A DNA stretch of 64,000 bases from Pycnococcus provasolii (lineage: Eukaryota; Chlorophyta; Pseudoscourfieldiophyceae; Pseudoscourfieldiales), in assembly GCA_049487715.1 (NCBI GenBank), contig CP150551.1, positions 930,001 through 994,000 of the forward strand, in the 5' to 3' direction. Under the pieces are notes generated by a model. That model made no database searches, was not told the origin of the DNA, and saw only the letters and a list, made by a program, of their open reading frames with translations. The position numbers and the translations under genes are program-made. Positions 27,126 through 36,329 of this stretch are shown piece by piece (the stretch's first letter is position 1; every line of letters starts with the position of its first letter).

Positions 27126-29216
27126 ATGTCCGCCGCGATGCCCAACGAGCAGTGGACGCTGCAGTCCGCGTCGCACGTGCTCGGCGTGCCCATGCACGCC
27201 ACGGAAACAGAAGTCAGGCGCAAGTACCGCGCGCTCATACTGCAAATACACCCGGACAAGGGAGGCGACCCGCTCACCTTCCACCGAACGAGAGAGGCGT
27301 TCGCGTTCCTCTCGACGCGATTCGTCAAAGAAAACGAACAGAGGATTAAACTGCTCGAAAAAATGAGAGCGACGAAAGGGTGGGCAGACAAGGCGGCGGC
27401 GACCATGCGCAAGACGCAGGAGCAGACGACGGAAGATCATCTCGCGAAAGACGAGGGGCAGGAAGTTACCGAGCTGCGCGAGGGAGTTGAAGATAGCTAC
27501 GGTGTCGTGCCAGGCGCTGACGCAAAACGGCTTGGCGACGAGGCGATGGCTGACGGCGACGCAGAACGTGCCCTGCAGCTGTACGACGCTGCGACGTCAT
27601 ACGCGCGCATCGACGCAGGCGCTTACGCCGAACTGTACGCATGCCGAGCCATGGCGCGTATCGTGCTTGGAGGTGGAAGGGCGGACGGCGCGGACAGCCT
27701 GGACAACGACGGCGGTGACGGCGATGCGAACTGGCACGCGGCGGCAGACGACGCCGCGCGCGCGTGCGCGCAGCGTCCTGCGTGGGTGCCTCCGCTCCTT
27801 CTGCGCGCGCGCGCGTGCGCACGCCTTGGCAGGTGGAGCGCCGCACGCGCCGCCGCGGACCGCGCGAGGGAGCTGGTGCGCGCCGTACCCCCGCCCATTC
27901 CCGGCACTGCCCCGATTGCCTGGACCGTGGAGAAAGTGTGCGCGCTCGCGGATCGAATCGACGCGCTGGCGCACGCGGAGAGGTGCGTCGCGACGTGCGA
28001 GGGAGGTACGTCGCCAATCGTCGCGTGCGCATGCTCGACGCTCTCCGCGAGGTGGGATCCCGTGCTTCGCACCGGCGTTGCCGACGGTGACGGCGACGTT
28101 GACTCGGAAACGCCACCAACACAGCGCCTTGCCTCGGTGGATGACGCGGGAGTACTTCGCATCTACCGCCTGCACGATGGCGAGCTCGAGGCACGTGTGC
28201 AGGCGCACAATGCCGCCGCCGTCTCGCTCGCGTGGTGTCCCGATGGCTCCGGGTTGCTGCTGACAGCGGGTCGAGACGGGCGCGCGCGCATTTGGGACGC
28301 GTCCGCCGGGGGCGCCGAGGCTATGCACTCGCTCGAGGGACACCTGCTCCCGCTCACGTTTGCTTGCTTCGACCGTCACGGCGGCGTCGTCGCCACAACG
28401 AGCGAGGATTGCACGGCGTGCGTTTGGGACGTGGCGACCGGCGCGCTTCTGCTTTCGCTCGCTCCGCTACACAAGCGCATGGTGACGTGCGCGTGCTTCT
28501 CTCCCTCGGGACGACAGCTCGTGACGGGGTCAGACGACATGGAAGCTCGAGTGTGGGATTTGGTGGGCGATGTTGAGGCGCCTGGCGAGTGCGTGCACAC
28601 GCTCGGGTGGGAAAGCGGCGCGATCACGGACGTTGCGTACACTCCGTGCGCTCGCCTGATTCTCACCTCCACGCATCACCCCCGTGCTGACAAGAATTTC
28701 TACCGTGTGCTCGTGTGGTCCGCGGTGTCAGGCAGACTTTGCCGGTGGTATGACGGGCACAACGGCACAATCGTTTCGTGGTCGTGGCACCCGAATCCTG
28801 AAGAAGAGAGTTCCGCGCACATAATGGCGACGGCGTCTCACGACGGTACCATTCGACTTTGGGACATCGCCGGTGAGCCGTCGGGAGCGGGCAAGCACAC
28901 GCTGCTGTGCGACGCATACAGCGGCGCTCCAGTGTACCGTTCGCAATTGGGTGGACCTCAGATGACAGGCGCCCCGTCAGCCGTCGCGTACCGCCCGCAC
29001 GTCGGCGACGTGTTGGCAGTTGCCAGCGTCGATGGCGCGGTGCGCTTGCTGGAAGGTGAGACGCTCGAGCTTTTCACCGAGCTAGCGCCGCCGAGGCGAC
29101 AAGCGAAGGCTGTCACCTCGCTGTGCTGGTCAGCCGAGGGTGACTACCTGGCGACGGCTGACGAAGACGGCTTGCTCCGAGTGTGGCGGGCACCTGAAGT
29201 GCAGGAGGAGGACTGA
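27126..29216 (+). CDS. J-domain protein with TPR-like and WD40 repeats
   Basis: A 696-residue protein. A DnaJ domain is at about 8-75 (SASHVLGVPMHATETEVRRKYRALILQIHPDKGGDP, with the HPD that stimulates Hsp70). Residues about 125-260 form TPR-like helices (GDEAMADGDAERALQLYDAA; ACAQRPAWVPPLLLRARACARLG). Residues about 300-690 carry seven or so WD40 repeats (VSLAWCPDGSGLLLTAGRDGRARIWD; FACFDRHGGVVATTSEDCTACVWD; ACFSPSGRQLVTGSDDMEARVWD; HIMATASHDGTIRLWD; GDYLATADEDGLLRVW). This suggests an Hsp70 co-chaperone bound to a scaffold. The ATG at 27126 places the J domain at the N-terminus. The frame is open upstream through the MULE right end to an ATG at 26979, so a transcript starting in the element could encode an extended form. 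Confidence 0.9.
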   Translation: MSAAMPNEQWTLQSASHVLGVPMHATETEVRRKYRALILQIHPDKGGDPLTFHRTREAFAFLSTRFVKENEQRIKLLEKMRATKGWADKAAATMRKTQEQTTEDHLAKDEGQEVTELREGVEDSYGVVPGADAKRLGDEAMADGDAERALQLYDAATSYARIDAGAYAELYACRAMARIVLGGGRADGADSLDNDGGDGDANWHAAADDAARACAQRPAWVPPLLLRARACARLGRWSAARAAADRARELVRAVPPPIPGTAPIAWTVEKVCALADRIDALAHAERCVATCEGGTSPIVACACSTLSARWDPVLRTGVADGDGDVDSETPPTQRLASVDDAGVLRIYRLHDGELEARVQAHNAAAVSLAWCPDGSGLLLTAGRDGRARIWDASAGGAEAMHSLEGHLLPLTFACFDRHGGVVATTSEDCTACVWDVATGALLLSLAPLHKRMVTCACFSPSGRQLVTGSDDMEARVWDLVGDVEAPGECVHTLGWESGAITDVAYTPCARLILTSTHHPRADKNFYRVLVWSAVSGRLCRWYDGHNGTIVSWSWHPNPEEESSAHIMATASHDGTIRLWDIAGEPSGAGKHTLLCDAYSGAPVYRSQLGGPQMTGAPSAVAYRPHVGDVLAVASVDGAVRLLEGETLELFTELAPPRRQAKAVTSLCWSAEGDYLATADEDGLLRVWRAPEVQEED

Positions 29217-29355
29217 TCTGGATGATCACATTGTAAAGTGTGTACTTGTAACATAGACTATGAAAACACAAAAAAAATCAAAAAAAAATCACAGCGTTAC
29301 AGATTATTTTTCTCTCTCTAAGAAGTATGCATAGTACTATGCTCTCCACTCATTT

Positions 29356-30837
29356 TCATGCATACGGGTTCGCGGAGAAGCCGAGCGCTTCCAGGTCTTT
29401 CTCGCTTCTTCTCCAGTCCTTTTTCACCTTGATGCGTAGATCGAGGTACACGCCGGCTTGCATAAATTCTTCAATGTCAAGGCGTGCCTTTGTTGACAGC
29501 TCCTTCAGTGCCGCGCCCTTGCGTCCAATGAGAATGCCCTTCTGTGTGTCGCGCTCCACCACGATTTCCGCCTCACACCTATCTTTTTTGCCCCTCGTCC
29601 TTTTGATGTAGTTGACGACGCGCACCTGACATGCGTACGGAACTTCCTTTCGGTACAGCAGGAATAACTTCTCGCGGATAATCTCGCCGATGAAGAATCT
29701 TTCCGGATGCTCACTCAGCACATCCTTCGGATACAGGCTCGGTCCCAGCGGGCAATTGTCGACGCAGAACGCTCTCACGTCCTCAACACCCGCACCTGTA
29801 CGTGCAGAGCACAGCACCACCCGCGTATCTTCACCATGTTTGCTCTTGATGTCTTCGACCAGCCTGTCCAACATGGAGCGATCTTCGACGAGGTCCACCT
29901 TGTTCAACACCACCGTGACGGGAATGCGCCCGATGTGACGCGCTAAGTCCATGCGATCTAGGTCAACCTCTGGCTGGTACGACGCGTCGACGATGACGAG
30001 CAGGATGTCAGCGTCACGCATGGCTCCCTTGATTGCTGTCATCATGCCTCGGTCGAGTGCAGACTTGGCGTGCGTGGGATTTAGAATGCCTGGCGTGTCG
30101 ACGAACATCAGCTGATGCGCTGGCTCGGACAGGATTCCGAGGATGCGATTTCGCGTCGTGTTTGGCTTGTACGTGACGATGCTGAGCTTGGCTCCCACAA
30201 GCTGGTTCATCAGCGTGGACTTTCCTGCGTTCGGCATTCCTACGATGGCTGCATATCCACTTTTGTGTCCCGGCGGGTCTTGCTCCAGACCTCCAAGACC
30301 CCGGTTGGAATCCATCGCGTCGATGTCCTGAAGTGTTGGCGTGACGATGACGTTGTCGTAGTCATCCTGCATTTCCGTCTCTGCTCCTGTGTACGGTGTT
30401 GACCTTTCCGCCGCGTCTGCGGCGGCGTTTGTCTGCACCTGTAACTCGAGGTCTTTGAGCATTTCCTGCATCTCCGCTTCGACAGCTGGGTCGATTGGCT
30501 CAGCAAGAAATTCGCCGTCTTCGTCGTCATCGTCGTCATCGTCGTCGTCGGCGGGGACTTCTGATGCAGTTCTGGAAATGTCGTCGGGCGTCTGGCTGCT
30601 GCACCTTCGAACGATGGACGCGAGCTGGCGATATCGTGCGTTGTGTTGGTGTCCTGCCGTAAGGTTGGGCGACACGTGCTGGGCGCACGCCCGTGGACCT
30701 CCAAGCCTTGTTGCGTGTGCGTTGCGTGCGTAGTTCGTGCTGAGTCGGCCGTGAGCCGCCCTTGACGTGGCGTGTGCTGTGCGCGTGTACGACATTGTTG
30801 AGAACGAGCGTGCAAGCTTGAAGAGAGCCGCTGCCAT
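29356..30837 (-). CDS. ERA: ERA-type GTPase, organellar
   Basis: A 493-residue GTPase. Residues 1-140 are a long Arg/Ala/Ser-rich leader with an acidic DDDDDDDEDGE patch, likely including a transit peptide. The G domain: GMPNAGKST near 199, the switch with TRNRILGIL, VDTPGI, and VLNKVDLV. A C-terminal KH domain (about 400-480) has the family text EIIREKLFLLYRKEVPYACQV, AEIVVERDTQKGILIGRKGAALK, then VYLDLRIKVKKDWRR. ERA binds the 3' end of small-subunit rRNA and acts in 30S maturation; in plants ERA homologues serve mitochondria or chloroplasts. The ATG at 30837 is in frame; which organelle is not decided. Confidence 0.94.
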   Translation of the reverse strand: MAAALFKLARSFSTMSYTRTAHATSRAAHGRLSTNYARNAHATRLGGPRACAQHVSPNLTAGHQHNARYRQLASIVRRCSSQTPDDISRTASEVPADDDDDDDDDEDGEFLAEPIDPAVEAEMQEMLKDLELQVQTNAAADAAERSTPYTGAETEMQDDYDNVIVTPTLQDIDAMDSNRGLGGLEQDPPGHKSGYAAIVGMPNAGKSTLMNQLVGAKLSIVTYKPNTTRNRILGILSEPAHQLMFVDTPGILNPTHAKSALDRGMMTAIKGAMRDADILLVIVDASYQPEVDLDRMDLARHIGRIPVTVVLNKVDLVEDRSMLDRLVEDIKSKHGEDTRVVLCSARTGAGVEDVRAFCVDNCPLGPSLYPKDVLSEHPERFFIGEIIREKLFLLYRKEVPYACQVRVVNYIKRTRGKKDRCEAEIVVERDTQKGILIGRKGAALKELSTKARLDIEEFMQAGVYLDLRIKVKKDWRRSEKDLEALGFSANPYA

Positions 30838-31059
30838 TCACTGCATGTGTGTGGGTATCCGGGAGACCAAGCGCCGCCGCCGGGATGCATCGGGGCAGGG
30901 GTCTGGGAATTGGGACTTGGGGGTCCGTGCTTGAACTGCAGGCGGCGAGGTCGCGTCTTGTTCGCGGTTTTTAATCGATTTTTTGACAGGTCCGATGAAT
31001 TCCAGAACCTCCCTCAGGACTTGGCCCGTCGTTGATTTGGGTGGTCATTTCAATTTTCA

Positions 31060-33327
31060 ATGGCTACTTCCCTCATGCCTTCGTTGTCGACGTCGTTGAT
31101 GCGCGATTCCCGCGCACGTGTCGTGCCCACGAAGAGGAGCAGTGTCGTCAATAAACTCGTCGGATTGTGCGCAGTCATCACAATCGCAGCCATATGGTCG
31201 ATGGTCACGATGTCGATGGCGATGGTGGCGATGTCGATGATGCCGCCTTTCGCACCTCTCGCGTCCGAGGACTACCACCATAAACGACAATCGTTCGTTG
31301 ATAAAGTGAAAGCAGCGCAGACGTCATCATCATCACATACGATTGCAGAGGTTAAGGACGACGACAGGCAAAAGTTGGCCACGATTGCGGGTGTGAAGGA
31401 CGACAATCACCAGAAACGACAATCGATCGTTGATAAATTGAAAGCAGCGCAGACGTCATCATCACACACGATTGCGGAGGTTAATAAGGACGACGACAGG
31501 CAAAAGTTGGCCACGATTGCGGGTGGGAAGGACGACGATCACCAGAAACGACAATCGATCGTTGATAAATTGAAAGCAGCGCAGACGTCATCATCACACA
31601 CGATTGCGGAGGTTAATAAGGACGACGACAGGCAAAAGTTGGCCACGATTGCGGGTGTGAAGGACGACAATAAACAAGGACTCCTCACTCCGTTCGTCAT
31701 TCTCACAGCTCCGCGCAGTGGCAGCGAATTCGTCATGGCGTCCATAGACAGGCACCCACTCATCTGCGCGACCGGTGAGGTGCCTATGCCTGGTGAAGTA
31801 AGACGGATTGGGTGGCCGCGCGAGGCACTCATGCCCCCGCAGCTAGTCACGGACTATCGAATCAAGTTTATGGCGGAGGGCTACGGGGGTAAGATGCCGT
31901 GCAATGCTGGTCCACTCACCAGGATGCTGACGAAGCACATGCAGTACGCCAACGAGATGGGTAGCGCCGCTCTGCTCGAACACTGCAATACCGTATATAC
32001 GAAGCTGTGGGAAGATCAGGTGAATGCAACGGCTCAAAGCACACTGCGAAGTTACAACACGTCTCGCTTCAATATGTTATTGAAGAAGAACGAGTCGTCG
32101 TCGTCGTCGTCGTCAATTGACATCAAAGATCTGATCATGCTAATCCCCCGCGAGTTTCTAAACACATTCACGTCCAATGGCATTAGCTCGATGCTCGATC
32201 TGGAGTACACGAGCTGCGATGTGCTTCGACTTTCTGAAAAGCAGATGAAGGAGCAATACGGGCATCTGACGGCGGATTCCTACTACAACAACCGAACGGC
32301 AAGGCAGCAATACGCCGACGTGGCGTTTTCGCTGTACCTCGACTTTGCGTATCGAGGCGGCAACATGGGGGGTCACGGCATTGGCTCGAATGAACGCAAA
32401 CTCGGTGGTCGAATGTTTGGCGATCAGCTCGAGCAGCTCCGTCGCACGCTCAGGTACGCTCAGCGCGAGAAGGATGATGAGAAGAGGAGTCGACTCATCG
32501 ATGAGGCTCTCGCCTCGGTCGCGACGCCGCCACCACTTCCCCTACTACCACATGATGACGCATCGCCGAAGGAAACGGCAGAGGCTGTCGGCACGTGCAT
32601 CCCCTGCCGATGCGCACCGAGATCGCGTGCCATCGGATTCAAGCTTATGCATGCGTGGTATCGAGACTATCAAGGGTGGCTGAAAAAAAATGACGCAGAA
32701 CCTGAGGATTACTACGCAGATATCCTACCATATCTCGCAAAGTCGCATCCCGACTTCAAGGTGGTTGTTCTCGACCGTGAAAATATCCTGAAGCTTACCG
32801 TGAGTCTTCATCGCGCGAAGCACAACATGGCGACTAACATGGACAAGGGATTGGATATGTCATTGAAGGAACTGAACAATGCATTCCAGTGGCACGACGG
32901 TGAGAAGGTAAGCACTGGCGGGGTAGTACCTCAGGTGACGGTGGACAAGACGAAGTTTCCTCTTGACGTCGCGAAAGCTGTGAAGTTTATGCAAAGGGAA
33001 GTTAACCTGCGATCGGTCCGTGACCGCACGCTTGAGGATCTCGGCGTGCCCATCCTCCGCCTGCGCTACGAGGATTGTGCCAAGGACCCGAATACGTGCG
33101 TTGATGCTGTAGCACAGTTTCTTGGCATACCTCGCATGGATCTTGTTGGCGGAGAGAGGAAGAAGGATGCGGCGAAGTCGGCGGAAAAGGAAAAGGAGAG
33201 GCTGGAGAGCAGCAAGGAGGGTGCATCTGCGAAGGTTAACAAGAGCATTCTCGACGAGATTGCGAATCCGGACGAGCTTCTCGACGCTGTGGAGACACAC
33301 AATTGGACGCACTGGCTAGCTGCGTGA
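31060..33327 (+). CDS. Type II membrane sulfotransferase-like protein with repeat stalk
   Basis: A 755-residue protein. A basic N-terminus is followed by one membrane anchor at about 33-62 (LVGLCAVITIAAIWSMVTMSMAM). Residues about 75-205 form a stalk of 44-residue repeats (KRQSIVDKLKAAQTSSSHTIAEV unit) encoded by a 132-base repeat. The lumenal domain begins with a PAPS-binding 5' loop, FVILTAPRSGSEF, near 213-225, and a later VVVLDRENILKLTVSLHRAKH near 567-587 matches the 3'-phosphate-binding region. Together they identify the P-loop sulfotransferase fold, closer to bacterial Stf0/NodH-type than to animal carbohydrate enzymes. A poorly conserved insertion with a Ser run lies at about 345-360. 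The acceptor is unknown, presumably a glycan or glycolipid in the Golgi. ATG at 31060. Confidence 0.8.
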   Translation: MATSLMPSLSTSLMRDSRARVVPTKRSSVVNKLVGLCAVITIAAIWSMVTMSMAMVAMSMMPPFAPLASEDYHHKRQSFVDKVKAAQTSSSSHTIAEVKDDDRQKLATIAGVKDDNHQKRQSIVDKLKAAQTSSSHTIAEVNKDDDRQKLATIAGGKDDDHQKRQSIVDKLKAAQTSSSHTIAEVNKDDDRQKLATIAGVKDDNKQGLLTPFVILTAPRSGSEFVMASIDRHPLICATGEVPMPGEVRRIGWPREALMPPQLVTDYRIKFMAEGYGGKMPCNAGPLTRMLTKHMQYANEMGSAALLEHCNTVYTKLWEDQVNATAQSTLRSYNTSRFNMLLKKNESSSSSSSIDIKDLIMLIPREFLNTFTSNGISSMLDLEYTSCDVLRLSEKQMKEQYGHLTADSYYNNRTARQQYADVAFSLYLDFAYRGGNMGGHGIGSNERKLGGRMFGDQLEQLRRTLRYAQREKDDEKRSRLIDEALASVATPPPLPLLPHDDASPKETAEAVGTCIPCRCAPRSRAIGFKLMHAWYRDYQGWLKKNDAEPEDYYADILPYLAKSHPDFKVVVLDRENILKLTVSLHRAKHNMATNMDKGLDMSLKELNNAFQWHDGEKVSTGGVVPQVTVDKTKFPLDVAKAVKFMQREVNLRSVRDRTLEDLGVPILRLRYEDCAKDPNTCVDAVAQFLGIPRMDLVGGERKKDAAKSAEKEKERLESSKEGASAKVNKSILDEIANPDELLDAVETHNWTHWLAA
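31384..31660 (+). repeat. 132-bp tandem repeat coding for the sulfotransferase stalk
   Basis: The same phase point (ATTGCGGGTG) recurs at 31384, 31516 and 31648, exactly 132 bases apart; the first unit upstream (from about 31260) is a shorter, more divergent copy. The frame is preserved (44 codons). Confidence 0.92.
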
Positions 33328-33688
33328 TGACGATTGTTGTAACTTGTAACAGTTTCACATGAAATAATCAATCAGCACCAATGGATTCCGAATTTCGCAT
33401 TATCAACCCCGACTCCGCCAAAACTAGGAAATGTAGCTGGGTTAGCTACCTGTGATAGCGCCGCCGCGTTGAGCAGCGTGCCGTTCACCAGTGTGCGTGA
33501 GAGCTGCGACTGGAGAAAAGTATGATCGGTTGTTACTGAGAAAGTAGGGTAAAAGGGGGCGCCCCGAGCAGCGTGATGCCACGTCAACGCGAGGGCCACG
33601 TGCTCCTCCAGGCTCCCTAGTTCGGGGTTCCGTCAGACAGGAAACTCCCGCTACAGAAAGAAAAATTGAACTCGATCGAATCGAATCC
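33328..33688. promoter_or_regulatory. 361-bp gap with single CCCCGAA-type half site
   Basis: Between two plus-strand genes. TAGTTCGGGGTT is at 33618-33629, about 60 bases before the next ATG, with CACGTG at 33598-33603. I see no gene. Confidence 0.5.
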
Positions 33689-35119
33689 ATGTCGTCGCGA
33701 ATCTGGCGCGTCAGGCGACCACGCTCAATGGCACGTCTACCCACAACGAAGTCAATTGTGCGAAAGCTCGTCGTGATATTCACAGTCACCGCAATCGTGT
33801 CGGTTTACATCCTGACGCTAGTGGTGATGATGTCACGCGTTTACGAAGAGTACGATAGATACTACTCCTCAGAAGCTGCTCTCGATGAGAGTTTGGAGAG
33901 AGAGTTTGCCGATCAGCTGCTTCGTCGCGTCGGCGATCGCCACCACCGACGGCGTGCCTTCAGTACCGGTAGAACACTTCAGCTCATAGAACAGTTCAGC
34001 CTGACTCCAGATTTCGAGCCGTCTCTCTGGAATGCTTTCATGGTTTTCCACGGTGCATTTCGTGGTGAAGCCGACGGCGACGGCGGCGATGGCCGCCGTG
34101 GTGATCCACCATTTCAACTGCAAACGAAGGAGGAGTGGCAACGCTTTCTTGGAGGGTCGACGCAATCGGGATGTCGAGCGTCATTCCTGAGCTGCTTTGA
34201 GCCACCCGATACAATCTTCTGGGATGAGAATGAGCGATTTTTTCGTCTCAATACAACCAAAGCATACTACGATACCTACCAACGACGGGCGACTGGCACG
34301 ACTCCGTTCGGCAAGTCGTCGTTCCAACGGCCTACGCAGGTCAGCTGCCCAAATGCATCACTCGTGAACCATCAGCCAAGCTTGATGGCAGTTGCCGTGG
34401 AGTCGAGGGTAAAAACTGCATGGAGGAAAACATCATCATCACTACGATCATCATCATGGTTAGATGAGGATGACGAGTCACCGCTTTACGGCCCAGCAGT
34501 CTCACCGTTTGCCAATTACAATCCACTCGGTCCAATACCAACTTCTTCCTCCTTCGTTCGACGTTACGCGGACAATTCTACGCTGGAACATGCATCGACA
34601 ATTGGCGGTGCGCAGTTCCATGGCGCGAAACTCAGGCGCAAGATCCTAGACGCACTTTGCCCTGGACCGCTTTGCAATGCCGCGATCGTTACCAACATGG
34701 TCTACTTTCCGCCGGGGAGTTCTCGCGAGTGGCACACGAATCGATTTGATCACATCGCGCAGTCTGCAGGCAGTTCCGAAGAGAAAGAGTTCTTTGGAAA
34801 CTTAACCTATCGCGCTTACATCATCTTCACAACCACACCTGGTCAGAGCTGGTTCACAACCTTCAAGAACAATACCTTCGACGTGTGGCCGGACTCGTAC
34901 GATACACGCGACTCAGCCACGAAATTGGGCGCAACGCTTCGTTTCTTCAAGCTAGATCGTGTGGAAACCATGTCTGCAGACCATGACACGATCGAGGCGC
35001 GCGAAAGCTCGATGTTCCATTGCATCGCGAGTGCCACGCACCGCTATTCCTTAGGACTTGCATTCAATGCCAGTGCTGCGGCCAAGCTCAGGACATCTAT
35101 TCAGAAGAATAAATCATGA
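33689..35119 (+). CDS. Type II membrane protein, possible 2-oxoglutarate/Fe(II) oxygenase-like domain
   Basis: A 476-residue protein with a basic N-terminus and one membrane anchor at about 28-50 (LVVIFTVTAIVSVYILTLVVMM), like the sulfotransferase just upstream on the same strand. The C-terminal half contains VYFPPGSSREWHTNRFDHI (His near 348) then YRAYIIFTTTPGQSW, FFKLDRVE and FHCIASATHRYSLGLAF (His near 443). The order WHTN, a hydrophobic strand, then a distal His followed by an RxSLG strand is the pattern of some double-stranded beta-helix 2-oxoglutarate oxygenases. The exact metal triad is not certain: an Asp/Glu partner for the first His is not clear. The middle (about 100-310) is poorly structured. 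I call it tentative; there is no closer family I recognise. Confidence 0.6.
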   Translation: MSSRIWRVRRPRSMARLPTTKSIVRKLVVIFTVTAIVSVYILTLVVMMSRVYEEYDRYYSSEAALDESLEREFADQLLRRVGDRHHRRRAFSTGRTLQLIEQFSLTPDFEPSLWNAFMVFHGAFRGEADGDGGDGRRGDPPFQLQTKEEWQRFLGGSTQSGCRASFLSCFEPPDTIFWDENERFFRLNTTKAYYDTYQRRATGTTPFGKSSFQRPTQVSCPNASLVNHQPSLMAVAVESRVKTAWRKTSSSLRSSSWLDEDDESPLYGPAVSPFANYNPLGPIPTSSSFVRRYADNSTLEHASTIGGAQFHGAKLRRKILDALCPGPLCNAAIVTNMVYFPPGSSREWHTNRFDHIAQSAGSSEEKEFFGNLTYRAYIIFTTTPGQSWFTTFKNNTFDVWPDSYDTRDSATKLGATLRFFKLDRVETMSADHDTIEARESSMFHCIASATHRYSLGLAFNASAAAKLRTSIQKNKS

Positions 35120-35151
35120 CGCAAAGTTGTAACTTTCGTATGGAAAAAGTA

Positions 35152-36129
35152 TTACACGTTTTGCCCTTCTTCACCTTTCGCCGGTTGGATGTTGCTCGCC
35201 GCCTTTGCTGACGACGTTCCTGCAGCTTCTCCTTTCCAGTGGCGCACAAGCGAATTGGCAACTCGACGTGCATCATCCTTCGCGGCGTGAACGGCAACAT
35301 AGCCCGCCGAAGCCCACAGCACACCCCTCGCGACACCAACGCCCACGCCGAGTGGTCGCAAAAGACCCCCGAGAGTCCCAATGCGACGTTGCGCGTATCT
35401 TTGCGCCGCATGTGTCATCTCAACACCTGCGAGAAGAACGGCGGCTGCAATAATGTTTTCCGCCGTACCCGGAGCCGGTCGTCCGAGCGCGTTGCTGGTC
35501 GCCTCCGCGACGGGCGCGGATGCATGCGCGAGGACCGCGCGCGCGAGCGCAAGAGCCGAGACGTCAGCAGCGCACAGCATCGCGTATGCGACGCGGCTGG
35601 CTCTCTTCGAGAGGTCGCCAAAGTCCGTCTTCGCCTTGGTCTGTTGCGCGATACGCGTGGCCCATTCTGTTGCAAATGCGTCGAGAACGCGCTGCTGCGC
35701 GTCGCACGCCGCCGTCGCACCTGCAACGCTTGCCTCCAGAATGGGCAGCCGCTCAAGGCTCGTTCTGATTTCCTCCACGCGCGCGGCTGTGGAGACTGCC
35801 CTTTCGTTGGACGCACGCGCCATCTGCGCGGACGCCGCGACTTCCTTGCTGAGAAGATTGACCGATTCTCTCAGCGCGCCAAGCTGCTGCTGCGACGGCA
35901 CGACAAGCGTCAGAGCGCGTGCGTAGGCAGCTCTCTCTCCCTCGACATACGCCGACGATGCGTCGGTCGACGGTGATGCCACCTGCACCACGTCTCCCTC
36001 AGCGTCTTCGAGAACTTTTGCGAGTTGGCGCGACGCGCTTCCCGCTGGCAGGCTTCCGTCGTTGTCTGACGGCGGTGGCGAGTAGTTGCCGCGGCGCGTG
36101 AGCTGGGTGAACTCTGGCGTCGTCTCCAT
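35152..36129 (-). CDS. Coiled-coil protein with C-terminal hydrophobic helices, function unknown
   Basis: A 325-residue protein. Residues 1-60 are polar; about 70-180 are an Ala-rich helical, probably coiled-coil region (QQLGALRESVNLLSKEVAASAQ; AARVEEIRTSLERL). Two hydrophobic helices follow at about 228-247 (ENIIAAAVLLAGVEMTHAAQ) and 258-282 (PLGVGVGVARGVLWASAGYVAVHAA), then a short basic tail. The plan suggests a membrane-associated protein with a large coiled-coil part. I do not recognise a family. ATG at 36129 in frame. It is tail-to-tail (32 bases) with the oxygenase-like gene and head-to-head with the ferredoxin across the CCCCGAA/CACGTG palindrome. Confidence 0.75.
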   Translation of the reverse strand: METTPEFTQLTRRGNYSPPPSDNDGSLPAGSASRQLAKVLEDAEGDVVQVASPSTDASSAYVEGERAAYARALTLVVPSQQQLGALRESVNLLSKEVAASAQMARASNERAVSTAARVEEIRTSLERLPILEASVAGATAACDAQQRVLDAFATEWATRIAQQTKAKTDFGDLSKRASRVAYAMLCAADVSALALARAVLAHASAPVAEATSNALGRPAPGTAENIIAAAVLLAGVEMTHAAQRYAQRRIGTLGGLLRPLGVGVGVARGVLWASAGYVAVHAAKDDARRVANSLVRHWKGEAAGTSSAKAASNIQPAKGEEGQNV

Positions 36130-36219
36130 CGTCGTCGTCGTCGACGAGCAAATAATAGAAAAGGAGGCGTGATTCGAGGGGAGACAAAGGGAGGGGGCGC
36201 GAAATCTTTCTCATCGCGG

Positions 36220-36252
36220 TAACCCCGAATCTCACGTGATTATTCGGGGTTA
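36220..36252. promoter_or_regulatory. CCCCGAA palindrome centred on a CACGTG box
   Basis: TAACCCCGAAT (36220-36230) and its exact complement ATTCGGGGTTA (36242-36252) flank an 11-base centre that holds CACGTG (36233-36238). It lies midway in the 200-bp divergent promoter of the coiled-coil and ferredoxin genes. Confidence 0.7.
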
Positions 36253-36329
36253 GCCTCTCTTCTCTCTGGTTCGCTCTCGTCATTCCCATTATTTCTGGAT
36301 AGTCTATCCACCACCACTCTTCGTTTCCC

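Noticed and set aside
31384-31660. Regular repeats as a CRISPR array
   Set aside because: The units are contiguous, 132 bases, in frame inside a protein gene; there are no spacers, and the genome is eukaryotic.
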